DNA of 64,000 bases, from NCBI GenBank assembly GCA_007844125.1, contig CM017558.1, positions 31,263,197-31,327,196 on the forward strand. The letters run 5' to 3'. This DNA is from Sinonovacula constricta. Its lineage: Eukaryota > Mollusca > Bivalvia > Cardiida > Solecurtidae. Within the stretch, counting starts at the first letter, position 1, and each line of letters opens with the position of its first letter. Below are positions 11,840 through 24,370 of this stretch, piece after piece. Position numbers and translations under genes: made by a program. The notes under the pieces were generated by a model that was not told the DNA's origin, made no database searches, and saw only the letters and a program-made list of their open reading frames with translations.

Positions 11840-12173
11840 CTGTAAACGAAATCAAGAACACATTTTTAAATATATAGACATTATATTTTGTTGAATTTTG
11901 TTTTAGTTCTATGTAACATGCATCCGGTTAAGATATGAAAAAAATGAGGCAATTTGTACAATGCATTGGTACCTCGCATAGATTGAGTGATCAATATTGT
12001 TTTCCAATTTGTAAATAAATAGTAAGTTTTACAAATTTATAAAAACGGTTTGGAAATTAAGATCAAAGTAAACACTACGAATGTCAGTATACCTATACAG
12101 AATGCACATACACCATTTGATCAATGTTTTGTCATTGTATAACACTAGATTTAACATTAAGTGACCAACTTAC

Positions 12174-12368
12174 TTTTTGATATCAGCTGTAGAGCCTGTA
12201 CACGAACAATGTCTCCCAGGTCAACTGTCCACGTGTGAGGTGGTTTTTCTTTAGCATCTGTACAAGCAAATCCACCGTCTATGGCACCATCAACCGCATA
12301 TAATGAATAATAATACCCATACATCGTACTAGATTGTTGTGTATATTTGGAGTAAGCTAAATTCCTAC
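12174..12368 (-). CDS. F5/8C-like domain 2, N-terminal half exon, gene I
   Basis: A 195-nt exon, acceptor ttttttcag, donor AAAA|gtaagt, phase 1-1. It starts RNLAYSKYTQQSST, has the AVDGAIDG motif, and ends HTWTVDLGDIVRVQALQLIS: the family order NLA..K.T.QSST, AVDG, W.VDLG. The stretch between QSST and PHTW differs strongly from copy B (60,627) while both flanks are nearly identical. It directly follows the first F5/8C domain in the transcript and lies about 0.4 kb from the duplication boundary. Confidence 0.8.
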
Positions 12369-12807
12369 CTGAAAAAAAAATAATTTAATTATAAAATAAT
12401 GGATATTCGACGGGGATTGTTAATTATATAACACAAGGTAGTTAAAGAATTAAAATGCAGAATAGTTGAAACAGGAAAGTATTCTTACACGACGCATGCA
12501 TACACTTTTCATCAGGTAGTGAAACATAGCTATGTACGGTTATAAAATATTAGCGGCGCTCCAGGAAAACTTTGTATAGTCAGCAACTATCGATTTTTAT
12601 ATATTTGTATTGTCTTAAAGGCCAGAATCGAATCAATAACATGACAAATTATGACTTTACCTAAAAAGCAAATATATTACGACCTTTTTATGTGTAATGA
12701 CAATTGTACAACAAATGACAATATGACGTGACACAATGACGTGACGGCGTCGTGTTTGTTACGGCGGTAATATGGCAAAATTGATTAAGTTTCAGGAATA
12801 TCTCCAT

Positions 12808-13088
<281 letters not shown>

Positions 13089-13252
13089 AGAACCGTCTGG
13101 GGTTGTATACCTGGTTTTGGGGGCGTTTAAACCTCGCAATCTCGAACGTTTTTCTTATAAACAAACAAGCAAACAGTGTCAATAATAATATTCCATCAAA
13201 GTGATAACTAACAGCAACCACATGTTTTGTGTGTTAAAACTGTTAAAAAATA

Positions 13253-13420
<168 letters not shown>

Positions 13421-13748
13421 AGCTCTTATTTATATGAGTAATTTGTATATACAATATGTACAGGTGATACAAGCCTCGGGAACATAAAGATTTCAAATGA
13501 GAGAGCAGTTTGAATTGAAACAGCCAAAGCAATGACGTATAATAAAAACACTTTTAATTATAAGTAAATTTAGCGTCCAAATGTCCATTCTGCACACATA
13601 TAATACGTTCGTACGTTCGACAGCTCAGCTATATGCCATCATTTAGATTATTTTGTACCATATTGAAATGGCATCTATATAGTTTTATATATAGTTTTTG
13701 ATTGAAGAATTTGGTGCTTGGACCACAACAACAAAAGAGATAGGCTAC

Positions 13749-13970
13749 CTCCGAACATCCTGACATCACACAGTACAAGCAAAGTCTCCTCGGAAGCCAG
13801 CTGAATCCGAACCTGGTTGCCCTTCATAGGCCGCACACAGGTAATCGACACGGTCGTCGTCACGGGAGACATTCCGTCGTGCTCATAACATGTCTCCTGC
13901 AGTTGGAATCCTGCATCGTCTGTCCGTTTGGTGTTATTCTCAACGTACACTTTAAACTTCGAAAAATGCC
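13749..13970 (-). CDS. F5/8C domain 1, C-terminal half exon, gene I
   Basis: A 222-nt exon, acceptor gttatag, donor GGAG|gtagcc, phase 1-1. The translation runs HFSKFKVYVENNTKR, ETCYEHDG, TTVSITCVRPMKGNQVRIQL, and LLVLCDVRMFGG, typical of the second half of a galactose-binding/F5/8C domain including the F.VYVEN and C.V..FGG strands. It pairs with 14,361-14,546. It lies outside the segmental duplication, so gene II has no copy of it in this window. Confidence 0.78.
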
Positions 13971-14360
13971 CTATAACAAGTCAGAATAGAATAGTATGTT
14001 GTATTCAGTTACGTTAACGATTCCTTATACTATTTACAAACACGTTGGTGTTGTCGTTAAGATTGTACCGTAGTCAATGCTCTGTTGTTCCAATAAATCA
14101 TGTGTTATTGCCTGATTGCATATTATCATAGAAATTGACGTTTTCTCAGGTCTATGATTTGTTTAAAGTGGCTTTACAGCACATTTGACAAAATTCATAG
14201 CTAGCTTCAGAAAGTGGAGTAATAATTTCCGACCTCCAGCTTATAGTGATGAAAGACAATTTGTATCACTGTCTCATTTTGTCTTCAAGGATATTGGCGT
14301 GCTTTCATTTTGGTTGAAGTGCGTCAGATATTCATAGGCGCCAAAAATATTACAACGTAC

Positions 14361-14546
14361 CTTTTTGTGTATCTTCTGTGACGATAATCAACCCACGAAT
14401 TATCTCAGCTTGTCCAAACCAAGCTCGCCACCATAAAGGACCATCTCTTTTCATTGAACTACTGCACGTGTCCATCCTTCCATCGACCGCTTTATAGGCG
14501 TCACTACTTTCCAATTGACTTGCTTCCTTTTTCCATAAGATGTCTC
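14361..14546 (-). CDS. F5/8C domain 1, N-terminal half exon, gene I
   Basis: A 186-nt exon, acceptor ttttatag, donor AAAG|gtacgt, phase 1-1. It encodes GDILWKKEASQLESS, YKAVDGRMDTC, LWWRAWFGQAEIIRGLIIV and TEDTQKG, matching the family order K.ASQ.S, AVDG, C, WWR..FG. If spliced directly to the signal-peptide exon at 21,338, the junction codon is Gly and the mature protein would begin near DILW, a natural fit. Confidence 0.78.
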
Positions 14547-16264
14547 CTATAAAATAATTGTCCGATTTGCTTTTCCACTCCGCCATTTTAGAGACACGAA
14601 AAGTACTGACCAACTTGTAAATTGAATTGAACGTATGAGCTTTGTCTGACTTAAAATAAAATGATACATGTCCAAAACTATTTGACTAGCTGAACCACAA
14701 GGCAAAGTCAGCTTGTTAAACAATTGCATTTGCTAAACCACGACGCATCTATGCGACCTGTCAATCAAATATACATATTTTAGCCAATCAGGTAACAGCT
14801 ATGTATTAAACTATCGCGCAAGTTCGTCAGCCGATATTTATGTCCCACAAAGAAGCATTACGTTTGCGTAGCATATTTGCATTAAGAATTGTTTACTTGA
14901 TGATTGGACTAACAAAGGTATTACAAAACATGTTAATAAAGAAATACATTTTGCAAATTGATCAGTCAACATAATCGTCGTGTCATCTTAATGTTATTTT
15001 TGTTGCAATGACTTAGATATGAACAAACCTGTTACAGGTCCATAAGTCACGTGTATAAGCAGTACATGTTGGATGCATTAACACAACTGTCGGTACTTTA
15101 AAAGTAAATGCAAAACCACGTATGATCATAAGCCCGATACTATTTATGTGATACAAACATTTATTATAAATTAATATTCATTAACTTATATCATAAGTTG
15201 AAAAACAATATACAATGTACGTTCAAGGAGTGAAGTAACAAAGATTTCAAAATAATGCAGTGCTATGCAATAGAACATAGAAAAAAAAGCCCTTTTGAGT
15301 GTAAACATTTTTTTTCCTTTTGAAACAATGACATGTATGCACATATCTGTTCCATGGCATTAGATTGGTTGATTCAGTTTTGCATATTATGCTAATATTT
15401 TGCATATATTGCATATATAATTAACAATATTTAATTATAATGTAACGTTGTATCAAATTACTTTGGAGGTTGATTTTTATGTTTTTAGATATACCATTTT
15501 CAAAACAGCGAGATTTACAATTTTACTTAATCATCTAATTATAATATAATATCATATATTGTTAAGCTATGTCTTACTAAAACTACAATAAAATACACTA
15601 TAGTCACTGTATAAAATACCGTTGAAGGTGAGGACGACGTATTTAGTAGCTCAGTGCTACAGTATAAACACATAAAAATCAACTGCAATACTGTCAGGCA
15701 CTTTGAGGTAGATTTAAAAACAAAAATACTGTCATGAAGCGTATTCCTCTTAAAAGCTTGCTAGCATCTAAAATCGTTAAACGCAATGATTATATCATAG
15801 TAAATGGACACGACCTTGCTGCAATGCATTAACTATGAATATATTGTATATGATGTCATTGTCTGAATCAAGAAACTCAAATGTGTTCAACTCAAATGCA
15901 CGCGAAGAGCAGGTTACTAACTAGTTCGTGGCGGATATCGTCTATAATGGATAAAAGCGTTCTGAACATTGAAAAAGAACCTATTTGGACGGTGTCTATA
16001 TCTATGTATAACACTATAGTAATTCATGTACATGCAAGTCGAACATCTTTTAAACGTATATCAGCCCAGTTTTAATAATCTATAGGAACTCAAAATTACC
16101 AAACTAATATCGATTGTATGTACTAGTATATACCGTTTCTTTAAATGTTATGAAACATTGCCTATATACAGTTTTGAAGTGTGTGCCTTTCATTGTTATT
16201 ATGACATTTGAGCTAGTTAAAATATCTTTATTTAGTTCTACATATTGTAACTGGCAAAACTTAC
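14547..16264. other. Intron, no feature recognised
   Basis: AT-rich unique sequence between F5/8C domain 1 and the N-terminal EGF exon. No copy elsewhere in the window was noticed. Confidence 0.45.
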
Positions 16265-16423
16265 GGTATTGGCAGCCTGGACCCATCCATTCATTTGCGC
16301 ATCCTGACACACAACTTCCTGTAAAATCGTCGCATTGCTCGCTATCGTTTTTGCAGTGGCAGAGGTAATTGCAGTCTGGCCCATAAACGGTATGTTCTAC
16401 AGGGTTAATAGGACACCGTTGCC
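16265..16423 (-). CDS. N-terminal EGF-like module exon, gene I
   Basis: A 159-nt reading with donor TACC|gtaagt and a phase-1 acceptor ccccag, giving GQRCPINPVEH, VYGPDCNYLCHC, GSCVSGCANEWMGPGC. The polypyrimidine tract before this acceptor is poor. The same frame is open upstream to an ATG near 16,524 whose start includes a hydrophobic run (LSFQLLLSTLIIH), so an alternative is a first exon with its own signal peptide. It lies between the signal-peptide exon at 21.3 kb and F5/8C domain 1. Confidence 0.65.
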
Positions 16424-18017
16424 CTGGGGACATGTTTGAATAAATACTTGTGTGAATTATCAACGTTGAAAGTAAAAGCTGAAATGACAATGTATGGGTG
16501 TAACTGTATTGTATAAACAAAGGCATATAGCTTATAGAATATCGTTTTCATTGCCATTAGTCTATATGCGTATATATTTATTTAATAACACAATTGTATA
16601 TTTTATACTTTTATTACGAATCCATATCAATGTCAATGTGCGCATCATTTATGAAGAAAAATCAAATGCATATATCAAGGTAGATATTCTTAATTAAAAT
16701 TAAATCACTTCCTTAGTAATTAAGTATTTAGTTCGCCGAGAATGTATGGTAAATATGGTTAGTAGTTTATATATAACTTAATCATCTTCGGCATGTTACA
16801 AATGAGAGAGGGAAAAATTTGGACTTTGAAAAGCAGGGCCAATATTTCGATCCCACCATTAACGACAGAACCATAGTCCTTAGTCAAGAGGATTACTTTC
16901 AAATGTCTGAAATAAGTTAAACATATATATGGGTATTGGTTATGTCCAGGAAGTGGACAGTTAAACGAAGCTAATTTAAGTTGACAAAACTTGCTTATTA
17001 CTCGACTGCGAACAAAAAGTTTTTAGCACACTTCTTGCAACCTCTCAACATATTGACCATATCCGCTTAAAAGGTATACAGTTCTTGTTTTTCTGTACAT
17101 ATGTGTTATCTTTACCCAATAACATTAAGTTAAAGTATGTTCAAGCAGTGTTCACGTTTGCAGTTGTCCCATATTAATAGAAAATGTAGGAAAAGAGTAG
17201 TCAATGTGGAAATGCATACATTTAACACTTCTGTGAACATACGTGCAATTGAATAGTACATCACTTATAAACCAATAAATAAACAGTACGTATATATAGT
17301 TTGGCTATCCTCTTTTTCAAATGGTTAATTGCAAATATAAACAATATAAAATGATAGATAACAACTAATGATTGCTGATAGTGTCATGGCGAGTATTTTA
17401 TCCCAAAAAGAAACTTTACAATATACACATGATTGCTTATTTTTATTGCAAAATTGTAAACAAAGATTGGATGAACATTGACCGACCCGTTTCTTGACTC
17501 CTGGCGTTGTATGGCTGATAAGAATAGACTTTATACTTTTGTTTTTCCATTAAAATATAATAGAAAAATTGCAGAGAATCGAACTATATTTAATAAACTT
17601 AGCATATTCCGTCGATAGACTTAGGCTATTTTGCCTGCGGAAATAGACCTCTGAGATAATATAGGCAAAAGGAAGCTTCGGAGAGATTGCAGCAAAATCG
17701 TAAGACGCTTACATACAGCAGTATGTAAAGGCTATTGGCAGAGTAAGAGTTTCTTCTGAGACAGAATGATATTTTCCCATTGTATCATGCGAAACCGAGA
17801 GCATTCATACATTTTCACAGGTCGTTCCTTCACTGAAGAACCGAAAACGAGGTTTCTGTCTTTGGTAAACAACACTGCTATTAGTTTTATTAAAACCAGT
17901 GCCAGAAAATCATTATGGGGATACCCTACTTAAATAATGATGAAAAAAATTAATCTTTTTACATTTATTTTAACAATTGCTATTTTATTGTGTGGTACTA
18001 CTACTTCCTTCTCCTCC

Positions 18018-18020
<3 letters not shown>

Positions 18021-18060
<40 letters not shown>

Positions 18061-18110
18061 GCCCATCATCATTGTCAGCATCATCATCAACAGCAGCAAC
18101 AACAACAACA
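18021..18110. repeat. (CAT)n then CAG/CAA-rich tract
   Basis: A trinucleotide CAT run followed by imperfect CAG/CAA triplets. Histidine-rich frames here are artefacts. Confidence 0.9.
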
Positions 18111-18308
18111 TAAGCACAAGCATTTCAGTATTTCCGCATGGGCAGGAGCAACAGCAGTATCACTACATCATATTAATCTTCATCATATTTATATTTCCAT
18201 TATCAGCAGCACCAACAAAAGTACAAATATTACAAGTATTACTATAGTTCTTTTCTTCAAAGTAAATACATATCTTTTTAATAAACGTCTAAAAGCAGTA
18301 TATAACTA

Positions 18309-18480
18309 ACTGTTAGCCATTGTCTTTCTTGCAGTGGAAGAGGAAACTCAAGCAGGAAACTTGTGTCAGAGGCTTGATTCAGCGAGTATTTTTATTTATG
18401 ATTCAAATATTAATTGCTATATTATCTTCTTTTCTGAAGTTGTGTTGTAATAATGTACTTTCGGTCTTTTAATAATGTCT
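18309..18480. repeat. Third copy of the gene 5'-flank sequence
   Basis: The stretch beginning CTGTTAGCCATTGTCTTTCT aligns with 26,108 onward and, more weakly, with 21,505 onward. At the latter two sites it lies just upstream of a signal-peptide exon on the minus strand. At 18.3 kb no signal-peptide exon is found at the expected offset; a CAT/CAG-rich tract sits there instead. Confidence 0.5.
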
Positions 18481-19716
18481 TTAATATAAAAAGGAAAAAG
18501 TTCATCTAATGTAAAGACATATTAAGTATTCAAAGTGTCACATTACAGTAACAAAAAACTGTAAATAATAACAATTTGTCCCATATAAATAAATAAACAG
18601 TGTGTGCATAAACTGACTCATAAAAGTAATTAACGAACACATTGTACTTTTACTCATCTTACGTTAAACACATGAGTACGTTAGTGTTTATACCTCATTA
18701 AGTCGTTAAGTGCGTTTGCGTGCTAACTGTTTAAGTTTGTCAGTGCATGTTTACCTTACATTATCATTTTTTGATTAATCTTTTATGTAGTAAGCATTAT
18801 TATTTAAATGTTAACATAGTTGTAATGTCTTTCAAATTTTTCTTCCGAATGTTAATTTTGTCAAAATGTGTATTTATGTTGGGAATAAACCCCGTTCCCA
18901 CTCATGTTGGTATCTGAAAAAGACAGTTCTTACAGCATACATATATAAAAGTCACTAGAAATGTAGTATGGGTTACGTCGGTTTTAGTGGTTACGTTGTA
19001 TTCGTTATGAAGCGATGACCGCAACATCCCTTAGTGTAATCATACAAACAAGATATTACATGTCCCTTTCCAGATTTGTACTTGCACCGTCGATGACAAA
19101 TACATTTACGTTTATTTTAATTTATAAGGTAGATGCTCCAAAGTGATTCATGAAAGAGCAGCCTTTCTACGTCCATTCTTACTTGGATCGTTCTAGTTTT
19201 GACCATTCTCGACCAACATAACACTAAAATCAATTATCATTTATAGATATTGATTATGAATAATCAAATGGCTAAACGTATTTTAAATGAAAGCGGCTTA
19301 TTACGCAATTGTTGAAAATAAAATTATACTTGAGCTATGTACGGTCAAACATCTTAAGTTCTTGCCCAATTTTTACAATTTATAATTTTTTCGGCTGTTT
19401 ATTTTCCAAAAGCGTTCAGAATGTGAGTTGGACAAGTACCAAAATCCGTTAATGTCAATGTCATTTTCTTTTTGGCAATATGAGGATACGAATGGCCACT
19501 ACACTCCTAAGCTTTTGTTTTCGTAATGTCGAAGAGTACAAAAACGAGCGCCTAATTAATCCTCAATATATTTATTGCAGTTTTAAGTAATGAATCTACA
19601 CGCTTTTCTTTGAAGTCCTAATATGTTCAAATATTGCGTGTAGTTGATAGAAACTAGTATAACATTGCGTTAACATAATTCAGACAAACATGCTGAAATA
19701 TGCATTTAAAATCTCT

Positions 19717-19717
<1 letters not shown>

Positions 19718-19764
<47 letters not shown>

Positions 19765-19789
19765 ATCTTTCTCTCTCTCTCTCTCTCTA
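19718..19789. repeat. (CT)n microsatellite
   Basis: Nearly pure CT run with a few T interruptions. Confidence 0.95.
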
Positions 19790-20814
19790 ATTCTCAGAAA
19801 TTGGAGTGGGCCTTATTTATTAACTAATACACCCTTAACTGGTAAGTTAAACTGGAGTAACAGTCAAATCCATATGAGTACTCAAGTTTACACTAAGCAT
19901 AAACAATAGACATATATATATAAAAGAGCAATGTTCTGATCATTTATTAATTACTTCATTATTCTTTAATTGGGTTTACCTTACATTTGTCAAATCCAGT
20001 GTATAACTTAAACCAACCAACCAACAAACATACAATATTTGGCTTTGTGATTTTTAGCTTAGTTTTTGGAACCTTTCGAATGATCAGATAATAAGTCAGG
20101 ATAGGGGACATCAGCACGGTACACAATAACTCGAGAATTAGTTTTCAATTTAATGACCACGAGGCAGATTGCAATTTTAATGCTGTTTTTCTGTTTTAAT
20201 GGATGACAATGCACCAACTCAAAGAGCCCATAAACAGAGAAGGCTGTATACATAAACATGTACATATTTCGCTAATATACGCAACGCCTCCTCGGATCAT
20301 GTTTTGCATACGAATGTATTATGTCAACGGTCAAGAACAAGCTTACGATCCCGTTCCAAAACTTAACTCACGCTTTGTAAAATACAACCATAATTAGAAT
20401 AAGTATTTTCAAAACAATACAATATAACATCTTGTATGCATAAAATAAGTGTGACGCTTGATTTTAAATGATATTCATTGTGTTTACACGAATATTTATG
20501 TCGCTGATATTGCAAATGGTAGATCATCGACCAATACACTTATCGACGTTTGTTGACAAGGTAAAATCCTCACAAACTTGAATACTGAGGAAAAAATTAA
20601 ACATCTTCTATTTGAAGAATTGTTTGATATGGATGAATAGGTGCAGTAATCGGACATAAAGTAGCATTGAGTCGATGAACTCGAACAAATTGCCTATGAA
20701 GAACGGTAAAAATTAATTTCATAAATTATCTTATTCACTTAAAGTTCATTACAGCACTGTATACATTTTAATATACATGGCAGCGACCAATTAAGATCAT
20801 TATAGCAACGCCCG

Positions 20815-20975
20815 GCTTAATGGTGGAGAAGGACCCCCGACACATACCTGGGTAGAACCACAGACGCACAGCAAGTCAGCTGGAAGTGCTTTCCACATTA
20901 AGGCCTTCGCCCGAAACGGGACACGAACACATGCGCTAAGAGGCTAAACAGGCAGACTTACACATTGGCGACGCT
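20815..20975 (-). mobile_element. Possible tRNA-like repeat remnant
   Basis: The minus strand has a TTTAGCCTCTTAGCGC segment followed by GTTCGTGTCCCG, spaced like pol III boxes. GC content is locally higher than the surroundings. A similar B-box-like CCAGTTCGATCG lies at 24,705-24,725 on the minus strand. Confidence 0.25.
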
Positions 20976-21337
20976 ACCCCTAGTATACTTTATCATACAT
21001 TTTTATAAATTATTCTTAAATGATATTTATTTGGCTTGATTTGAAGATTTTACCAATGAAAACATGTTCCGAGTGTATATTTGCATGCACATTTTACTCT
21101 CTAGTTGAAATACAGCTATGTAAAAGTATATAATACAACGTAAAATAAATACATAAAATGGATTGCATTTTTGCGAAAAAAAATATTTGAAACTAGACAT
21201 ATTTACAAGACCTAGAATTTTTACCAGGTACAGAAATAAACCAGAACTCAATATATTTAAATGAAACAACAAACACTATTTCTAAACTACCAGGAATTTA
21301 TACATTCAGGCTTAGGCCAAATGTCATACAAACTTAC

Positions 21338-21392
21338 CATACACATGGACATATCCCAGTAAAAAGACGTAAATCCCAAAGCTACTCCTCAT
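21338..21392 (-). CDS. Signal-peptide first coding exon, gene I
   Basis: ATG at 21,390-21,392 opens an 18-codon exon, MRSSFGIYVFLLGYVHVY plus one base, ending in a strong donor (G|gtaagt) in phase 1, the phase of all downstream module exons. It has a basic residue, a hydrophobic core and small residues near the end, as expected of a secretory signal. A near-identical but donor-dead copy is at 25,940. The TA-rich stretch at 21,570-21,582 lies upstream, but no promoter can be assigned. Confidence 0.65.
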
Positions 21393-22679
21393 CTTAAATT
21401 TTACAATTTGGGCATGACAATTGCCTGGTCCGAAGCACGAATTAAACTTGCTTGCTATAAGACTTCACAGATACTGTTTATGTAACTACAATAACAAGGA
21501 AAAAAAAAAGACTCAATGTTACCAAGTGTTTTTCTTAAAGTGTAAGAGGTACTTAAACTTGAAACATGTATATATATAAGCGCTGTCAAATTAGGGAAGT
21601 TTGAAAATCAGATAAAAAGTATTGACAGGGACTTTTAAATGCTGTTTTTTTTTTAAATAAAAATACAAATCCAACGTGTCGGTACCAACAACAGCTGCTT
21701 TATACACAATACTGAACATATAGTGTACATAAAGCAGCATTCTAACACAGGGTAGCCTTTCTGCGTCCCTTTAATTTAGTTTATCTAGTTTATTATAATT
21801 TTGACCATTCACGCCTAACTTAAAACTTTGTGAAAATGTTCCTTTAAGGCTGGTGATGATAGAATAGTTAAATTGTAAGCATACGTGTAAAATAAAACCG
21901 GCGTTGTACCAGTTTTAAGAAAAGATTCACCCGTGAGCAAATTAAGATTAAACATTTGTATTCTTAATTTTTTGCCTAAACTGATATCTATATTTTATAT
22001 ATCTCTTACCGGCGAAGCAGCATGTCTTTTCGAGCAGAATTTATACCAAGTGACATCTGATTGAGCGAAATAGTTTGACAAAACACAAAAACGTCAATAT
22101 CGTTTCTCTCTTGCACTAAGAATATTTGCTTGGTCATTTCGCACGTTCGTTTTCGGTAATGCCGGGGTTACGAGTAATTAATGTTCAATGTACTTAGCGC
22201 ACGGGCACAATTAGGGTCGAAATAGACGAGCTTACCTACCTTTGTTGTAGTAATGCATTGGAAAAATATGCGAGTGTAACGTTCTATTCATCGCTGGTTG
22301 GCTGTAAATTAACTGAAAGGTTTATCTCGGCCTCGTCATAATAACGAAAATTGTTTTGAAAAATGAAATATCCTTAAATAAATACCATCAAAATAAGACT
22401 ATATACACAACCAAAATCTTCTCCGATTAAACGTTAAACCTCATTAAACCCTTGTTCACAGCCCGTAAATTGCCCACTTATTTTGTACCACTTGTATTAA
22501 GAAGAGCGTGCATACACTAAGTGCGTGTTATTTTAAGTGTTTTTTCTGTTGGTTTTCTTCCTTGTTAGCGCAGATTTACATACGGTTGAGCTCATGTCTA
22601 CTACATTGACCAAGAAATTGGTACTGCTGTACAATGAAGACGCTTGGATTGCTGATAAGTGTATAACTATAACAGACTT

Positions 22680-22930
22680 TATAATCCGCTAAGTGTAAAC
22701 CTAACACAGTAGTCTAAAACATGTCTAGGTTATAACTCTTATATTATGCAAATTTTAAACAACCAACACACAAAACAGCAAAGTTTTATCAGCTCAGTGT
22801 TACCCTAATGCATCAGCCTAAACCATGTCTATGTTATTACTGTTCTAACAGACATAGTTTCATCATCATCTAAGTCCCAATCTAATACATCTGGCTAAAC
22901 CATATCTAGGTCATAACTGGTATAAGTTTG
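22680..22930. repeat. Degenerate three-copy minisatellite, about 100-bp unit
   Basis: Three successive blocks share a pattern of CTAA-ACATGTCTAGGT-TATAACT type (at about 22,690, 22,800 and 22,872), each diverged. Confidence 0.5.
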
Positions 22931-24339
22931 TGCTGCTTGTTTTAGTCATGGATCTACAGGCTTTGAATTTGAATACCTAAATATAAGTTCACTATCTGTA
23001 TGTGATTTATAGAATCTATTATAACTTACCATGGTCCTGGCAGATTTGCAGAAATACACATCTGCGTTTTATATACGAAGAGTTTGGATTCTATCTTGTA
23101 ATCTTATGTAATTTGTAATTCACAGAAAGAAAACACATACTCATATCTTATTCACTATACTGCACTATTTCTGTTGATAACTACTACGTCAGACCAGGTT
23201 AACGTTGCTGTGAACTACATTTAAAAGTATGGAATAATAATAAATAATGCATGCTAAGGAGTAATTCAAAACGCATTATTGAAAAAGTGCTGACTAAAGC
23301 CATCTTGGCATCTTATGTATTTCCAACACTAACAAAAGCTGTTGTGTGAAATAACCATATCGAAATGTAAAATTGTCATCGCAGCACGGCATAACAAACC
23401 CTATTCCCCATTTTTAAAATGAAAGACATCGATCACATGAGTTCCCGTGTTTTTTCCATTTAATACACCCATAACATATTTTCTTATATTGCACTTGTTT
23501 AAAACAGGTTTTTGATTGATGACGTCGTCGATGTCACCAAAATGCATATTGTCTAATACCAATATTAAACCTAATATTGTTAAAATATCGTAAAGTATTA
23601 TATATTGGCGACTAAAATCATTTGATAAAAAGAATCTGACACCTGTTGTCATTCAATATATTTCACATATTTTATAACACATATTCATATTTTTGAATTG
23701 TCTTCTTTTTATCAAAATACTTAAGGAGGGCGTGTTATTACTATCTTATTCAACGAAATACATTCCTTGCCATAAAACACGGCATAAAAGACAGCTAAAT
23801 TAACTTTCCTTTATACATCAAAATAGTTCTATACTCTTTTACCATCACACTTGACAATTTTACGCAACGTATAACTTACCTGTAAAAGTAACACACTAAC
23901 ACCTAGATAAGGCCCTTTATCGGCTGTATTCACAAAGAACAGTTTGTTACCATGGTAACTACGGCACTTCACACACAGAAGTACAGGCTGCATACCTATA
24001 CATGTATATCTTATCAATAAACACTCTAACAGGTACAAGTATACACATTTTAAAATTGCTTTCATCTTTTCCTTGTCACTTTATTCGTCGGATTAAATCT
24101 CTTGACATATTAACGGTTCTCTGATCAGATAAACATTACTTTATGTTGGCATACCTTTGACAAACAAAAGATAATAAACAATTTTTAATTTAAAAAAAGT
24201 TTAAGGTGTGCATTATAGTTTTTTATCACTGTGAGTATTTGTTTGTCTCAATGGCAGACAAATAACATAACAGAAAACATGTTTGCTTTTATTTATTTCA
24301 AACCATTGTGACTTCCAACGCACTTATTTCCGTGATTGT

Positions 24340-24370
24340 AAATTGTGTGTGTGTGTGGGGGGGGGGGGGC
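24340..24370. repeat. Short GT run joined to poly-G
   Basis: About ten bases of GT followed by eleven or more Gs. Confidence 0.85.

Larger units (their letters stand above)
1..12740. repeat. Segmental duplication, copy A (left end cut by window)
   Basis: The sequence from position 1 aligns collinearly and in the same orientation with 45,304 onward, through introns and exons alike. Matching landmarks are 1,108/46,384, 1,791/47,252, 5,595/53,821, 6,022/54,245, 7,609/55,710, 8,465/56,565, 10,149/58,697 and 12,174/60,627. Homology stops near 12,740, just before the long CT/TA/TG tract. By eye, aligned introns differ by a few percent plus indels. The left limit cannot be seen because position 1 is already inside the duplication. 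Confidence 0.95.
16424..21337. other. Long first intron region of gene I
   Basis: Holds a CAT tract, a CT tract, a third 5'-flank relic (18,309) and a possible tRNA-like repeat (20,815). No further module exon found. Confidence 0.45.

Noticed and set aside
22008..22045. TATAAAT followed by a GTAAGA donor on the minus strand
   Set aside because: A start about 30 bp from the TATA box would coincide with the donor, leaving essentially no exon.
23829..24065. Minus-strand frame MKAILKCVYLYLLECLL as an alternative signal exon
   Set aside because: Hydrophobic start but no family resemblance, and the internal phase-1 donor is weak.
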